Source of the DNA: JAGXLC01 sp046545795
GTDB lineage: Bacteria; Bacteroidota; Bacteroidia; Bacteroidales; UBA12077
Assembly: GCA_046545795.1 (NCBI GenBank)
Contig: JBKGZD010000021.1
Span: forward strand, 1 to 25,276
Reading direction: 5' to 3'
DNA length: 25,276 nucleotides
A program made the translations under genes and the position numbers. The notes beneath the pieces are model-generated. The model searched no databases, was not told the DNA's origin, and worked only from the letters and a program-made list of their open reading frames with translations. Below, piece after piece: positions 8,065 through 15,092 of this stretch (positions are counted from its first letter, which is position 1; each line of letters begins with the position of its first letter).

Positions 8065-8463
8065 ATGAACTTAAAGCCAAGGAGTAAAATCAGCACCACA
8101 TTCAGCATGTCAGGAATGACAGATATTATATTCCTTCTCCTGATTTTTTTCATGGTTACTTCAACTTTAATCAACCCAAATGCACTAAAACTGTTGCTAC
8201 CGCAGAGTTCCAGCCAGACCTCTGCATCACCTGTAGCCAGTGTTTCCATAACACGTGATCTGAATTATTATATTGGTGATACTCAAGTAAAATTTTCAGA
8301 GATAGAAACCGTTTTAAAAGAAAGATTTGAACAACAAAATATTGAAGAACCAACTATATCATTAAATGCTGACAAAAGAGTACCAGTAGAAGAAATAGTG
8401 AAGGTAATGAACATAGCCAATAAAAATAAATGGAAATTAATTTTAGCAACCTCGGCTGAGTAA
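8065..8463 (+). CDS. exbD: ExbD/TolR-family biopolymer transport protein
   Basis: The 132-residue protein has a short cytoplasmic N-terminus, one membrane helix (about residues 19-36) and a periplasmic domain. D20 at the start of the helix, in GMTDIIFLLLIFFM, is in the place of the proton-carrying Asp of ExbD/TolR that is essential for energy coupling with ExbB. The periplasmic part ends with VPVEEIVKVMNIANKNKW, matching the usual ExbD C-terminal fold. It sits between exbB and tonB, with an 11-base gap to tonB. Only one ExbD copy is present, whereas many Bacteroidota carry two in the row. Confidence 0.92.
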   Translation: MNLKPRSKISTTFSMSGMTDIIFLLLIFFMVTSTLINPNALKLLLPQSSSQTSASPVASVSITRDLNYYIGDTQVKFSEIETVLKERFEQQNIEEPTISLNADKRVPVEEIVKVMNIANKNKWKLILATSAE

Positions 8464-8474
8464 ACAAACGCATT

Positions 8475-9305
8475 ATGCTTGAATTTATAAAATATCACAA
8501 AAAAGGAATAATAGGCACCTTGATTTTTCACGGAGTGCTTGCTATTATACTGTTTACAATGGGTTTTTCCACTCCTCTTCCACTTCCGGCAGAGCAGGGA
8601 ATACTTATAAACTTTGGAGATGTTGAAGATGCTTCCGGGACAGAAGCGTTAGAAAAGAATATAGAAGAAACCGAAAGGCAAACAGCCCAGGAACAAACAC
8701 CTCCAGAGCAACCACAAGAAAGCGAAGAAAACGAAGAAGCTGTGGTAACCCAGGATTATGAAGATGCTCCAGCTGTGGAACAAACCAATGAACAAACTGA
8801 ACAACAAGAGGAAAGCCCTCAACCCACAGAAAAGCAGGAAGAACAAGAAGAGGAAGAACAAGAAGAACAAGAGCCGGAAAGGGAGGTTAACGAGAATGCC
8901 CTATACGAGGGAAGAAGTGATGAAGAATCCGGAGAAAACGAAGGTGAAACAGAAGGTGAAGGAAACCAGGGGAATCAGTCGGGAACGCCTGAAGCAGAAG
9001 ATTATGAAGATGAAGGAAGCAGGGGAATGGGAGGAGTAGACTACTCCCTTTCAGGTCGTAACCCGGAATCATTACCCAAACCTGAATATATCTATGAAGA
9101 AGAAGGGAACGTAGTTGTTGAGATTACAGTTGACAGAAATGGCAATGTCACCAAAGCAGTATCTGGCGTAAAAGGATCAACCACACTAGACAGTGAACTT
9201 TTAAGAGCAGCAAAACAAGCTGCACTTAACGCTAAGTTTGACACAAAAAGAGATGCTCCGGCGTATCAGAAAGGAACAATTACATATAACTTCAGATTAC
9301 AATAA
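8475..9305 (+). CDS. tonB: TonB-family energy transducer with Glu/Gln-rich linker
   Basis: The 276-residue protein has an N-terminal anchor helix (about 11-30), a low-complexity periplasmic linker (about 55-195) and a C-terminal TonB domain (about 205-276). The TonB domain includes VVVEITVDRNGNVTKA and ends in TYNFRLQ. It would carry proton-motive energy from ExbB-ExbD to outer-membrane TonB-dependent or SusC-like receptors. The linker is unusual in being dominated by Glu and Gln with few Pro-Lys repeats, giving a long acidic, probably extended chain. Many plus-strand Glu codons (GAA/GAG) produce open shadows on the other strand that should be ignored. TolA is the alternative, but the C-terminal domain favours TonB. 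Confidence 0.88.
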   Translation: MLEFIKYHKKGIIGTLIFHGVLAIILFTMGFSTPLPLPAEQGILINFGDVEDASGTEALEKNIEETERQTAQEQTPPEQPQESEENEEAVVTQDYEDAPAVEQTNEQTEQQEESPQPTEKQEEQEEEEQEEQEPEREVNENALYEGRSDEESGENEGETEGEGNQGNQSGTPEAEDYEDEGSRGMGGVDYSLSGRNPESLPKPEYIYEEEGNVVVEITVDRNGNVTKAVSGVKGSTTLDSELLRAAKQAALNAKFDTKRDAPAYQKGTITYNFRLQ

Positions 9306-9332
9306 ACATTAAAACCAAAATATAAGCCAAAT

Positions 9333-9545
9333 ATGAAAAACGATCGTAAGTACGACATTGTTTTTATACTTATCATATCAGGGTTAATGCTTCTTATTAA
9401 TGAAACGGAACTTAGTCGGGTGGTAAATCAATACGGACTTATATTTATGATTTTAAGTTATTTTATAGGAAAAGGAATAGGAAAAGGAATTAAAGAAAGA
9501 GAGTGGAAAGAAAAAACTGAAGAAGAAAAAAGCCAACAAACCTGA
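9333..9545 (+). CDS. Small membrane protein of unknown function
   Basis: The 70-residue protein starts 27 bases after tonB and is probably in the same transcript. It has two hydrophobic segments (about 8-22 and 33-47), separated by the short loop NETELSRVVNQYG. A Gly-Lys turn (GKGIGKGIK) and a strongly charged Lys/Glu tail follow. The hairpin-like topology puts the tail in the cytoplasm by the positive-inside rule. I do not recognise the family. Position suggests an accessory to the ExbBD-TonB motor, or a neighbour only. It has a normal start and coding-like composition, so I regard it as real. Confidence 0.65.
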   Translation: MKNDRKYDIVFILIISGLMLLINETELSRVVNQYGLIFMILSYFIGKGIGKGIKEREWKEKTEEEKSQQT

Positions 9546-9708
9546 CAATATAAGGGTGTCATTGGCATCATTATAGAGTTTTTTAAAGGTCATATAGAAC
9601 TTACCATGATAAAATAAACATTTCTCAGGCAACCTTCTTTAACGCAAAAGTTTGCTTGTGGAAAGAATCGATTATCTAAAAGTCACTGCCAGAATTTTCA
9701 TCATCCAT

Positions 9709-9736
9709 AAAAAACGCCGGTTAATATAACCAGCGT
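9709..9736 (-). terminator. Rho-independent terminator of the RRM gene
   Basis: On the minus strand a 10-base-pair stem (9736-9727 with 9723-9714, loop ATA) is followed by TTTTTT (9714-9709). The one imperfect pair, 9718 with 9732, is a G-U wobble only when read on the minus strand, which supports that orientation. The transcript would carry about 70 bases of 3' untranslated sequence after the RRM stop. Confidence 0.8.
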
Positions 9737-9805
9737 CAGTTACAAAAAAAAACAGTAAAAACCGGCAACTTAAATGTGCCTCTAATACCTTGGAAAATCC
9801 GTCAT

Positions 9806-10051
9806 CTAGTTTCTAGGTCGTGCTTTGTTCACTCTCATTTGCCTTCCGTTGATTTCCTTGCCATTAAGCCCTTCAATAGCAGCTTCAGCATTTTCGTCGT
9901 CTGGCATTTCTACAAATCCAAAACCCTTTGATTTACCGGTGTATTTATCTGTGATAATTTTTACAGATGAAACTTCACCATACTCCCCAAAAAGCTGTTC
10001 TAATTCATTCTCCTGGAGTTTGTAGTCGAGATTTCCTACATAAATGTTCAT
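9806..10051 (-). CDS. Single-RRM RNA-binding protein
   Basis: The 81-residue protein is essentially one RNA recognition motif. RNP2 is IYVGNL (3-8) and RNP1 is KGFGFVEM (42-49), with the aromatic residues Y4, F44 and F46 that stack on RNA bases. The usual basic tail is very short (NKARPRN). Small RRM proteins like this occur widely in Bacteroidota and cyanobacteria. Some act in cold response or as broad post-transcriptional regulators, which is family knowledge and not shown here. It is transcribed alone toward its own terminator. A candidate -7 box TACATTTG lies on the minus strand at 10184-10177, which would leave a long leader of about 120 bases, but no -33 partner is clear. Confidence 0.93.
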   Translation of the reverse strand: MNIYVGNLDYKLQENELEQLFGEYGEVSSVKIITDKYTGKSKGFGFVEMPDDENAEAAIEGLNGKEINGRQMRVNKARPRN

Positions 10052-10597
10052 AATAGTAAAAAATTTAATAAATAAAATAAAGCGATATTAATTATGGAAA
10101 TTTCAGGGTAAAACCAAGAAGATTTAACTATGCATGGTCAAACTCATAATTCTTTCCTTTTTTAATATCAAATACAAATGTATAAATAAATTTAAATCAG
10201 CACATAATAATTTGTCCTGAATTATTAATAAAAATTAGTAAAGCATAATTTCCTTAACATAAACCAAAGCATAAATCAGCATGAGCCGGAACATACATTG
10301 ATTCCGCAAACAGTTAATTAATTTTTTCATCGCTAAAATTTATACAACCTTTCATCCTTCCTTTATAATCCTTTAGTTAAAATTAGTCAGCATCATAAAA
10401 ATGTTTAACCGGCAATTAGCAGATAAAGATGAAAGTGTAAGAAAGCTCACACTCTAAATCGGTTGTCTTGTTTTCTCTGAATTTTTCAGCAAGCAATTGA
10501 GATAAGAAGGAATCGAGCGTTAGAAAATATCAATGGACAATAAAAAATTAAAAAAATCTAATTAAATTGTTATTTTTGAAGTTGAAAAATTGAATCT
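10052..10597. other. 546-base non-coding stretch between divergent RRM and receiver genes
   Basis: This AT-rich spacer separates two divergent genes and must hold both promoters. I see a -7 candidate for each side (10177-10184 minus, 10571-10578 plus). No RNA gene, repeat or convincing small protein is visible. A short ATG frame of 18 codons at 10402 has no support from a ribosome site or composition. Confidence 0.5.
10571..10578 (+). promoter_or_regulatory. -7 element candidate for the receiver-domain gene
   Basis: TATTTTTG matches TAnnTTTG and lies 19 bases before the ATG at 10598, so the transcript would have a very short leader. The region 19-21 bases upstream is A-rich with no TTG. The -33 half is therefore not seen. 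Confidence 0.4.
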
Positions 10598-10951
10598 ATG
10601 AAAATACTCTTAATAGACGATTCAACCATTAATAATATTATGATGGAAAATTTGCTCTCTGAATATGGGTATGAAACTTACTCATTGTTAGAGAGTGAAA
10701 GAGCTATTAATGTAATTATTTCTTACAAACCAGATCTGATAATTTTGGATTTGATGATGCCCGGTATAAGTGGGTTTGATATCCTTAAGCACATGCAGGA
10801 ACAATCCATTGCAATTCCCACCCTCGTTGTTTCGGCATATAAGGATGAAGGATATCAAAAGAAAGTGAAAGAATTAGGAGCATTGAAATACTTCACAAAG
10901 CCATTTGACCAAAAAGATCTTATAAAGTGTATTGAAGAACATATCGGGTAA
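10598..10951 (+). CDS. Stand-alone response-regulator receiver protein (CheY-like)
   Basis: The 117-residue protein is a single receiver domain with no output domain. All key residues are present: the acidic pair D7-D8, phospho-acceptor D51 in IILDLMMPG, the switch Ser at S79 in VVSAY, and K101 in the FTKPFD motif. It would be phosphorylated by a histidine kinase elsewhere and act through protein-protein contact. No kinase, phosphotransfer protein or partner gene is adjacent. The gene stands alone between two long non-coding regions. Confidence 0.93.
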   Translation: MKILLIDDSTINNIMMENLLSEYGYETYSLLESERAINVIISYKPDLIILDLMMPGISGFDILKHMQEQSIAIPTLVVSAYKDEGYQKKVKELGALKYFTKPFDQKDLIKCIEEHIG

Positions 10952-11321
10952 AAATGATTGTCTCGCCCAATGTTAAGCTATGACACTTTTACCACAAGAG
11001 AAAAAATTACAGTATAGGTATTAATTTCACTTGAAAAGCATACCATTATATCAGTTTAAAGGTTTATCATTTTTTGAATATTTTTTCTACAACCAGCTAT
11101 CGCTCCTACCTTTTGGAAGTCAAGGAGCATTTATTCTTTTTCTTCTTTGCTAGATTATTTCACTGCATTTTGAATTGTCATAAAAATTGGATTTGAATTC
11201 AATAATTCCCTGCCAATTTTATAGGAAGATAAAGCAGTATTTACTTTGATTTATCCGGGATAGTCATTGGCATCCATGTCACACCTGGCCTATAATTATT
11301 GGGGTACGAAACCGTCAAAAG

Positions 11322-11346
11322 CCGAATGACTCTATACCACCGAACG
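11322..11346. repeat. Partial 18-base tandem unit related to the left edge of the window
   Basis: CCGAATGACTCTATACCA starts at 11322 and begins again as CCGAACG at 11340, giving an 18-base period. On the minus strand at 13-1 the window reads ACCACCGAATGAC, the same words in the permuted order expected from this unit. The two sites may belong to one dispersed intergenic repeat family. Confidence 0.35.
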
Positions 11347-11552
11347 CCGGACATATTGCTACCTCATCTTAAACAGACAGGAAAGGATTTCCGCTGATTT
11401 TTTTCGTTTTTAAAATTTTGACATCCAGAACTAAGAAAATTTTTGTGTTTTGGGAACCGAACCATAAAAATGTAAGAAATCTAACAACTTACCGGGCAGG
11501 ACAATTACCCCCTATGTTATAACTATCTGAATTTTAGAAACTTTATTATTAC

Positions 11553-11568
11553 TGGCATAACTATTGTT
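11553..11568 (+). promoter_or_regulatory. Possible sigma-54-like promoter for the exported protein at 11619
   Basis: TGGCATAACTATTGTT keeps the -24 GG and a 10-base spacing to a GT in place of the usual -12 GC (consensus TGGCAC-N5-TTGC). It lies about 50 bases before the ATG. The imperfect -12 and the absence of a visible enhancer-binding activator nearby make this tentative. Confidence 0.25.
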
Positions 11569-11618
11569 ATAATAAGAGTGGTTCATAATTTAATAATTTC
11601 TAAAACGACAGAAAAAAT

Positions 11619-12263
11619 ATGAATAGCAAAATATACATAACAAAATTATTGATTGGCATAGTAATAGTCTTGGTGGGGTTAACCTATGCAAAGACAGGGG
11701 TCTCTCAAGCTCAGCCAGTAGGTAACGAGGCATTTGGTGTAGGTTATAATATTGAAACAAGTCGACTTTTGAGCAGTCGTATGTTCATTGAGGGAAATTA
11801 TACCCTTGGACGGCGTACTTTTGAGATTGGAATTTCTCCAGGCTCATATAACACACAAGGTCAAGGATTTATGTTCAGACATAGGGTGTTTTTGAATAGG
11901 GCTAAAAATAACAATCAAGAATTTCAGATTAATGATTATAACATAAGAACATTTGCCCTGTATAAGTTTGTAACATTTTCTTCGAATACGCAAACATTAA
12001 GAAAAGACCATAACATACCTGAAACAGAATCTGTATTTGAGAATCAAATTACCAAACCTACTATCAATACTATTGAACATTATCTGGGGTTTGGAATTGA
12101 ATTCAACGTTTTTAACAAGTTATTCATGGAAACCATTGCTTTAGGCGGAATTAATTTTATCAAAAACAATTCGGAAATTGTAGTTATTGAAGAAAAAATG
12201 CTTCCAAAAGCTGACCTGGATCTTACATGGAATTTGAGCATCGGTATGAATTACAGGTTTTGA
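11619..12263 (+). CDS. Exported protein, probable small outer-membrane beta-barrel
   Basis: The 214-residue protein starts with a signal peptide of about 24-32 residues: a basic start, the hydrophobic LLIGIVIVLVGL, and a possible cut after TYA or SQA. The rest alternates short strands with turns and glycine/aromatic residues, such as FGVGYNIE, GFMFRHRVFL and YLGFGIEF. It ends WNLSIGMNYRF, with the C-terminal Phe typical of BAM-inserted barrels. I do not recognise a named family. It is a single-gene unit with a terminator at 12296-12330 and faces gdx tail to tail. Confidence in export is good; confidence in the barrel is moderate. Confidence 0.7.
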   Translation: MNSKIYITKLLIGIVIVLVGLTYAKTGVSQAQPVGNEAFGVGYNIETSRLLSSRMFIEGNYTLGRRTFEIGISPGSYNTQGQGFMFRHRVFLNRAKNNNQEFQINDYNIRTFALYKFVTFSSNTQTLRKDHNIPETESVFENQITKPTINTIEHYLGFGIEFNVFNKLFMETIALGGINFIKNNSEIVVIEEKMLPKADLDLTWNLSIGMNYRF

Positions 12264-12295
12264 TCCTATGCAACTATATTCGATCAATTTCAGGT

Positions 12296-12330
12296 ACTGC
12301 CGGTAAGAAATCTTTACGGTAGTATTTTTT
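12296..12330 (+). terminator. Rho-independent terminator after the exported barrel gene
   Basis: ACTGCCG and TAA (from 12296) pair with TTACGGTAGT up to 12323, with one bulged G and one G-U pair on the plus strand. A T-tract follows at 12325-12331. It overlaps the stop codon of the convergent gdx gene at 12330. On the minus strand no T-run follows the hairpin, so it works mainly for the plus-strand gene. Confidence 0.65.
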
Positions 12331-12653
12331 TACAGTGGTTTTGCTATAATCCTCAGACCGACAATGGAAATTACAATCAAGGATATAAATAAAATGCGTA
12401 AAAAGTTATATGGTTCATCAAAAACAGCGATCCCCCAGATTGTAGTACCCACAATTCCAATCCCGGTCCACACCGCATATGCGGTTCCAACAGGTATCGT
12501 TTTAACAGCGACTGATAAAAAATATACACTAAGAACCATAGCAATAAAAACAACCACCGTCGGTAATATCTTATGAAATCCTTCTGTATATTTCATTCCT
12601 ATTGCCCAGCCTATTTCAAACAGGCCTGCTATTAATAAATAAATCCATGCCAT
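12330..12653 (-). CDS. gdx: Guanidinium exporter of the SMR family (Gdx/SugE)
   Basis: The 107-residue, four-helix inner-membrane protein belongs to the small multidrug resistance family, Gdx (SugE) branch. It exports guanidinium in exchange for protons as an antiparallel dimer. The diagnostic residues fall at their standard numbers: E13, W16, S42, Y59 and W62, within GTAYAVWTGIG. The frame stays open upstream to an ATG at 12740, but family starts and the MAWIYLLIAGLFE beginning place the true start at 12653. The extra 29 codons overlap the end of the gene before. It follows the barrel-like gene by 16 bases, so the two are likely co-transcribed. No ykkC guanidine riboswitch fits in the short upstream spacers. 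Confidence 0.92.
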   Translation of the reverse strand: MAWIYLLIAGLFEIGWAIGMKYTEGFHKILPTVVVFIAMVLSVYFLSVAVKTIPVGTAYAVWTGIGIVGTTIWGIAVFDEPYNFLRILFISLIVISIVGLRIIAKPL

Positions 12654-12669
12654 AGAAAGCGTTTTTAAA

Positions 12670-13368
12670 TTAGTTATGAAAACCCAAAATAATGCCCATA
12701 TTTGTTTTTGGCAAAGCCAAATAACCATAGTCATCATCAAAATAATTGCTCAAACGATGATTTAAAAACAAAACAAAAGAATTTTTTGCCATCCTTATCG
12801 TAATTCCATAAGCAAATTTATTCAAGCGATTGTGGTTTGTGTAAGTTTTCTTAGATTTTGAGTACGGGAAAGAATCACAATCATCATAAACTTTATAAGT
12901 ATCATGAAACAACCAGTCGGCATAAATTCCCAGGTCTATAAAATTCCCAATATATTCTCCCCTGTCTTTATCAAAATTAATACGCAGATAATATTCCGGT
13001 CCAATACCATGAACTACAAATCTTTGTTTGTCATAAACTCCTTCTCCTGGAAGAATAGCATTATCTTTTGTAAAGCGGTAATTATCTTTTTTGTAATGCA
13101 GATCTATCCCATTAGAAAAAACATTCGTGAGTTTAAGCTTATATCTTGCTCCACAAACAAGGGAGTGGGTATTCCAGTATTTAATTCCCTCACCTCCATT
13201 TGTAGGAAGAAAAAAACTGATTCCCCCATAAAAATGAACAAAATGTTTACTATTCGCTCCAAAATCTGACTCTTTATATAAATCCTCTGTTTCTTGAAAC
13301 ATCACAGTCTTCTGGGGATAAACCGTTATTGAAAATAAGACGAAAGATATAGCAATAAGAATTCTCAT
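12670..13368 (-). CDS. Exported outer-membrane-like beta-barrel protein of unknown function
   Basis: The 232-residue protein has a signal peptide of about 18 residues (MRILIAISFVLFSITVYPQ). Strand-rich, aromatic sequence follows: FVHFYGGISFFLPTN, GIDLHYKKDNYRF, GIGPEYYLRINF, LGIYADWLF. This is the pattern of small Bacteroidota outer-membrane barrels. The C-terminus (NMGIILGFHN) lacks the terminal Phe, but strand amphipathicity is kept. I know no specific family. It is 50 bases downstream of the subtilase stop and 16 bases before gdx, so it may belong to a transcript with gdx. No function linking it to guanidinium is known to me. Confidence 0.7.
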   Translation of the reverse strand: MRILIAISFVLFSITVYPQKTVMFQETEDLYKESDFGANSKHFVHFYGGISFFLPTNGGEGIKYWNTHSLVCGARYKLKLTNVFSNGIDLHYKKDNYRFTKDNAILPGEGVYDKQRFVVHGIGPEYYLRINFDKDRGEYIGNFIDLGIYADWLFHDTYKVYDDCDSFPYSKSKKTYTNHNRLNKFAYGITIRMAKNSFVLFLNHRLSNYFDDDYGYLALPKTNMGIILGFHN

Positions 13369-13418
13369 TTTATATAGTATTAATGTATTATAATTATTTC
13401 TGAGTACTATAGTTCAAG

Positions 13419-14987
13419 TTACGGAATCGTCATCTCCCTGAGCTCCCCTGCATAAAAAACCCTCAGTAGCTTACCACTATATTTTGGTTTTATATCAATT
13501 TTAAATGTTTCCTTTTCTTCCGGATCAATTACAGCATATTCCTTAAGCTGGTCTTTTTCATTAACAATATGATAAAATAAATATGGATGATATGAAAAAG
13601 CGGAGGAAGATTCTTTTTTAATTTCCACCCTCACATGGTCCTTCTTCATCTGCAAGTAAAAAAAGTTTTTTGCTTTTTCCTCCTTCTCCGGGAAAAAATA
13701 AGATGCCTGGGGAACTCCATAGCCATGTGCGTAGTCGAAATATGGAAACAGGTCTCCTGATTTACATAGCTCATCAAACAGTTTCATATTAGACCATTCT
13801 GGGTTTAACTGCCATACACATGCTGCAAAGCCCGCAACGAGAGGTGCTGCAAAAGAAGTTCCCTGGGTAGTTGCCAGCCCAAAGCGACTTTCAGATACAA
13901 CGTGACCAAATGCAGTAAGGGTGGGTTTAAGCACCATATTTGCATTCGGCCCAAAAGAACTAAAACTTGTATGTATCCCGGTATTTGGATCAATTCCACC
14001 CACTGAAATCACACTATCCACATCTGCCGGAGTGGAAAGTACTTTCCATTTGCCAGAGCCTTCGTTGCCCATTGATACAACCACCAGCATTCCTTTAGCG
14101 AGGGCTATCCTGGCAGCCTTACTTATAAAACTTGTCCTTCCATCCATATCTTCTTTAAAATAGCGCTTTCTTGTATACCCCAGAGAACTGGAAACAATAT
14201 CAGCGCCATTTTTATCTGCCCACTCTATAGCCTCCAGCCAATTCTCTTCCTCTGAATAAGGTTCAAAACGAGCATGCTCTGTACGTGCCAGGAGATACTC
14301 CGCACCTGTTGCCAATCCTAGTTGCTTTTCATCATTTTTCCCGGCCAGGCATGACAGCACCATTGTACCATGAGAAGAGTGATGAAATACATTTTCAGTA
14401 TCCTTTACAAAATCATAAGTACCCTTAATCCTGCCATCCCTGAAAAGGTGAGAAAAATAATCGCTTTGATCAGCATGAACAAAACCTGCATCTAAAACAG
14501 CAATCCGAATTCCTTTTCCATCAATATCATTTTGTTGAAAAGAATCAGCATCAAACCGATTTAGCTGTTTTTTAAGCAAAGATTCATCAGAAGAAGATAA
14601 AGTGTCTTCAATACTATGACTGTAGCTTAAACTTTTCCTTACCTTCACAATCGAATCAACAAATGGTAATTCATCAAGTTCTCCCAGACGATCATGAGCA
14701 ACATCTACTTTCAGTGCATTAAGCCATCGGCTGGTTGATTTAATAATAAAACCCAATTCTTCAACCTTGCTTATGTACTCACTTTTGACTGGTCGGTCAG
14801 TATACTGATCTAACGGCAAACCCTGTATTTGCCTTCTGGAAATTGTTTTAGAATCAAAATATTCATAAGGATCAAAGCTAACACCTTCCTTATCTTCAAG
14901 AAAAATCCAGTAACTCGATTGGGTAAAAGCCGTATTGAAAATTAAGCCCAATAAAACAGTACATAGAGTAATACAATATGCTTTCAT
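13419..14987 (-). CDS. Exported subtilisin-like serine protease (peptidase S8)
   Basis: The 522-residue protein has a signal peptide of about 22 residues and a propeptide-like segment to about residue 145. The S8 catalytic domain follows, with the full triad: D166 in RIAVLDAGF, H206 in SSHGTMV and S378 in GTSFAAPLVAGFAA. N308 in SMGNEG is the oxyanion residue. A C-terminal domain of about 100 residues (from about 425) is beta-rich and Lys/Glu-rich. It does not resemble the type IX secretion CTD, so the enzyme is likely periplasmic or surface-exposed by another route. A clear promoter lies at 15006-15035. Substrate is unknown; it resembles the fervidolysin-like subtilases common in this phylum. 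Confidence 0.92.
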   Translation of the reverse strand: MKAYCITLCTVLLGLIFNTAFTQSSYWIFLEDKEGVSFDPYEYFDSKTISRRQIQGLPLDQYTDRPVKSEYISKVEELGFIIKSTSRWLNALKVDVAHDRLGELDELPFVDSIVKVRKSLSYSHSIEDTLSSSDESLLKKQLNRFDADSFQQNDIDGKGIRIAVLDAGFVHADQSDYFSHLFRDGRIKGTYDFVKDTENVFHHSSHGTMVLSCLAGKNDEKQLGLATGAEYLLARTEHARFEPYSEEENWLEAIEWADKNGADIVSSSLGYTRKRYFKEDMDGRTSFISKAARIALAKGMLVVVSMGNEGSGKWKVLSTPADVDSVISVGGIDPNTGIHTSFSSFGPNANMVLKPTLTAFGHVVSESRFGLATTQGTSFAAPLVAGFAACVWQLNPEWSNMKLFDELCKSGDLFPYFDYAHGYGVPQASYFFPEKEEKAKNFFYLQMKKDHVRVEIKKESSSAFSYHPYLFYHIVNEKDQLKEYAVIDPEEKETFKIDIKPKYSGKLLRVFYAGELREMTIP

Positions 14988-15005
14988 GAATCATTGATTA
15001 GACAG

Positions 15006-15035
15006 TAAAGGTACTAAATAGCTTTTTTCATACAA
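15006..15035 (-). promoter_or_regulatory. Bacteroidota-type promoter of the subtilase gene
   Basis: On the minus strand TTG (15035-15033) is followed by 19 bases and TACCTTTA (15013-15006), one base from TAnnTTTG. The -33 is part of TTTTG. Transcription would start near 15000, giving a leader of about 12 bases to the ATG at 14987. Confidence 0.6.
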
Positions 15036-15092
15036 AAGGATGTGTTAAATAGTTAAATGATGGCATGAGTAATTTTGAAAAGCAACATTAGC

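Larger units (their letters stand above)
10952..11618. other. 667-base non-coding stretch
   Basis: No gene is supported here. The stretch holds a less AT-rich block (about 11265-11400) containing the 18-base-periodic words at 11322-11346 that recall the window's left edge, and a sigma-54-like sequence at 11553-11568 before the next gene. A 32-codon open frame crosses the block but has no start and no recognisable family. Confidence 0.5.

Noticed and set aside
8649..9072. Open frames opposite and beside the TonB linker
   Set aside because: They are shadows of Glu/Gln-rich codons, with Phe/Leu/Cys-rich or Lys-rich low-complexity products and no family match.
10402..10458. 18-codon ATG frame between the RRM and receiver genes
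   Set aside because: No ribosome site, no hydrophobic or motif content, no support.
11309..11403. A 32-codon open frame containing RMTLYHRTPDILLPHLK, possibly a decayed gene
   Set aside because: No start codon, no recognised family, and it overlaps the repeat-like words; too short to call.
12654..12740. Longer gdx/SMR protein with 29 extra N-terminal residues from an ATG at 12740
   Set aside because: SMR proteins start at MAWIYLLIAGLFE with E13; the extension overlaps the end of the previous gene in another frame.
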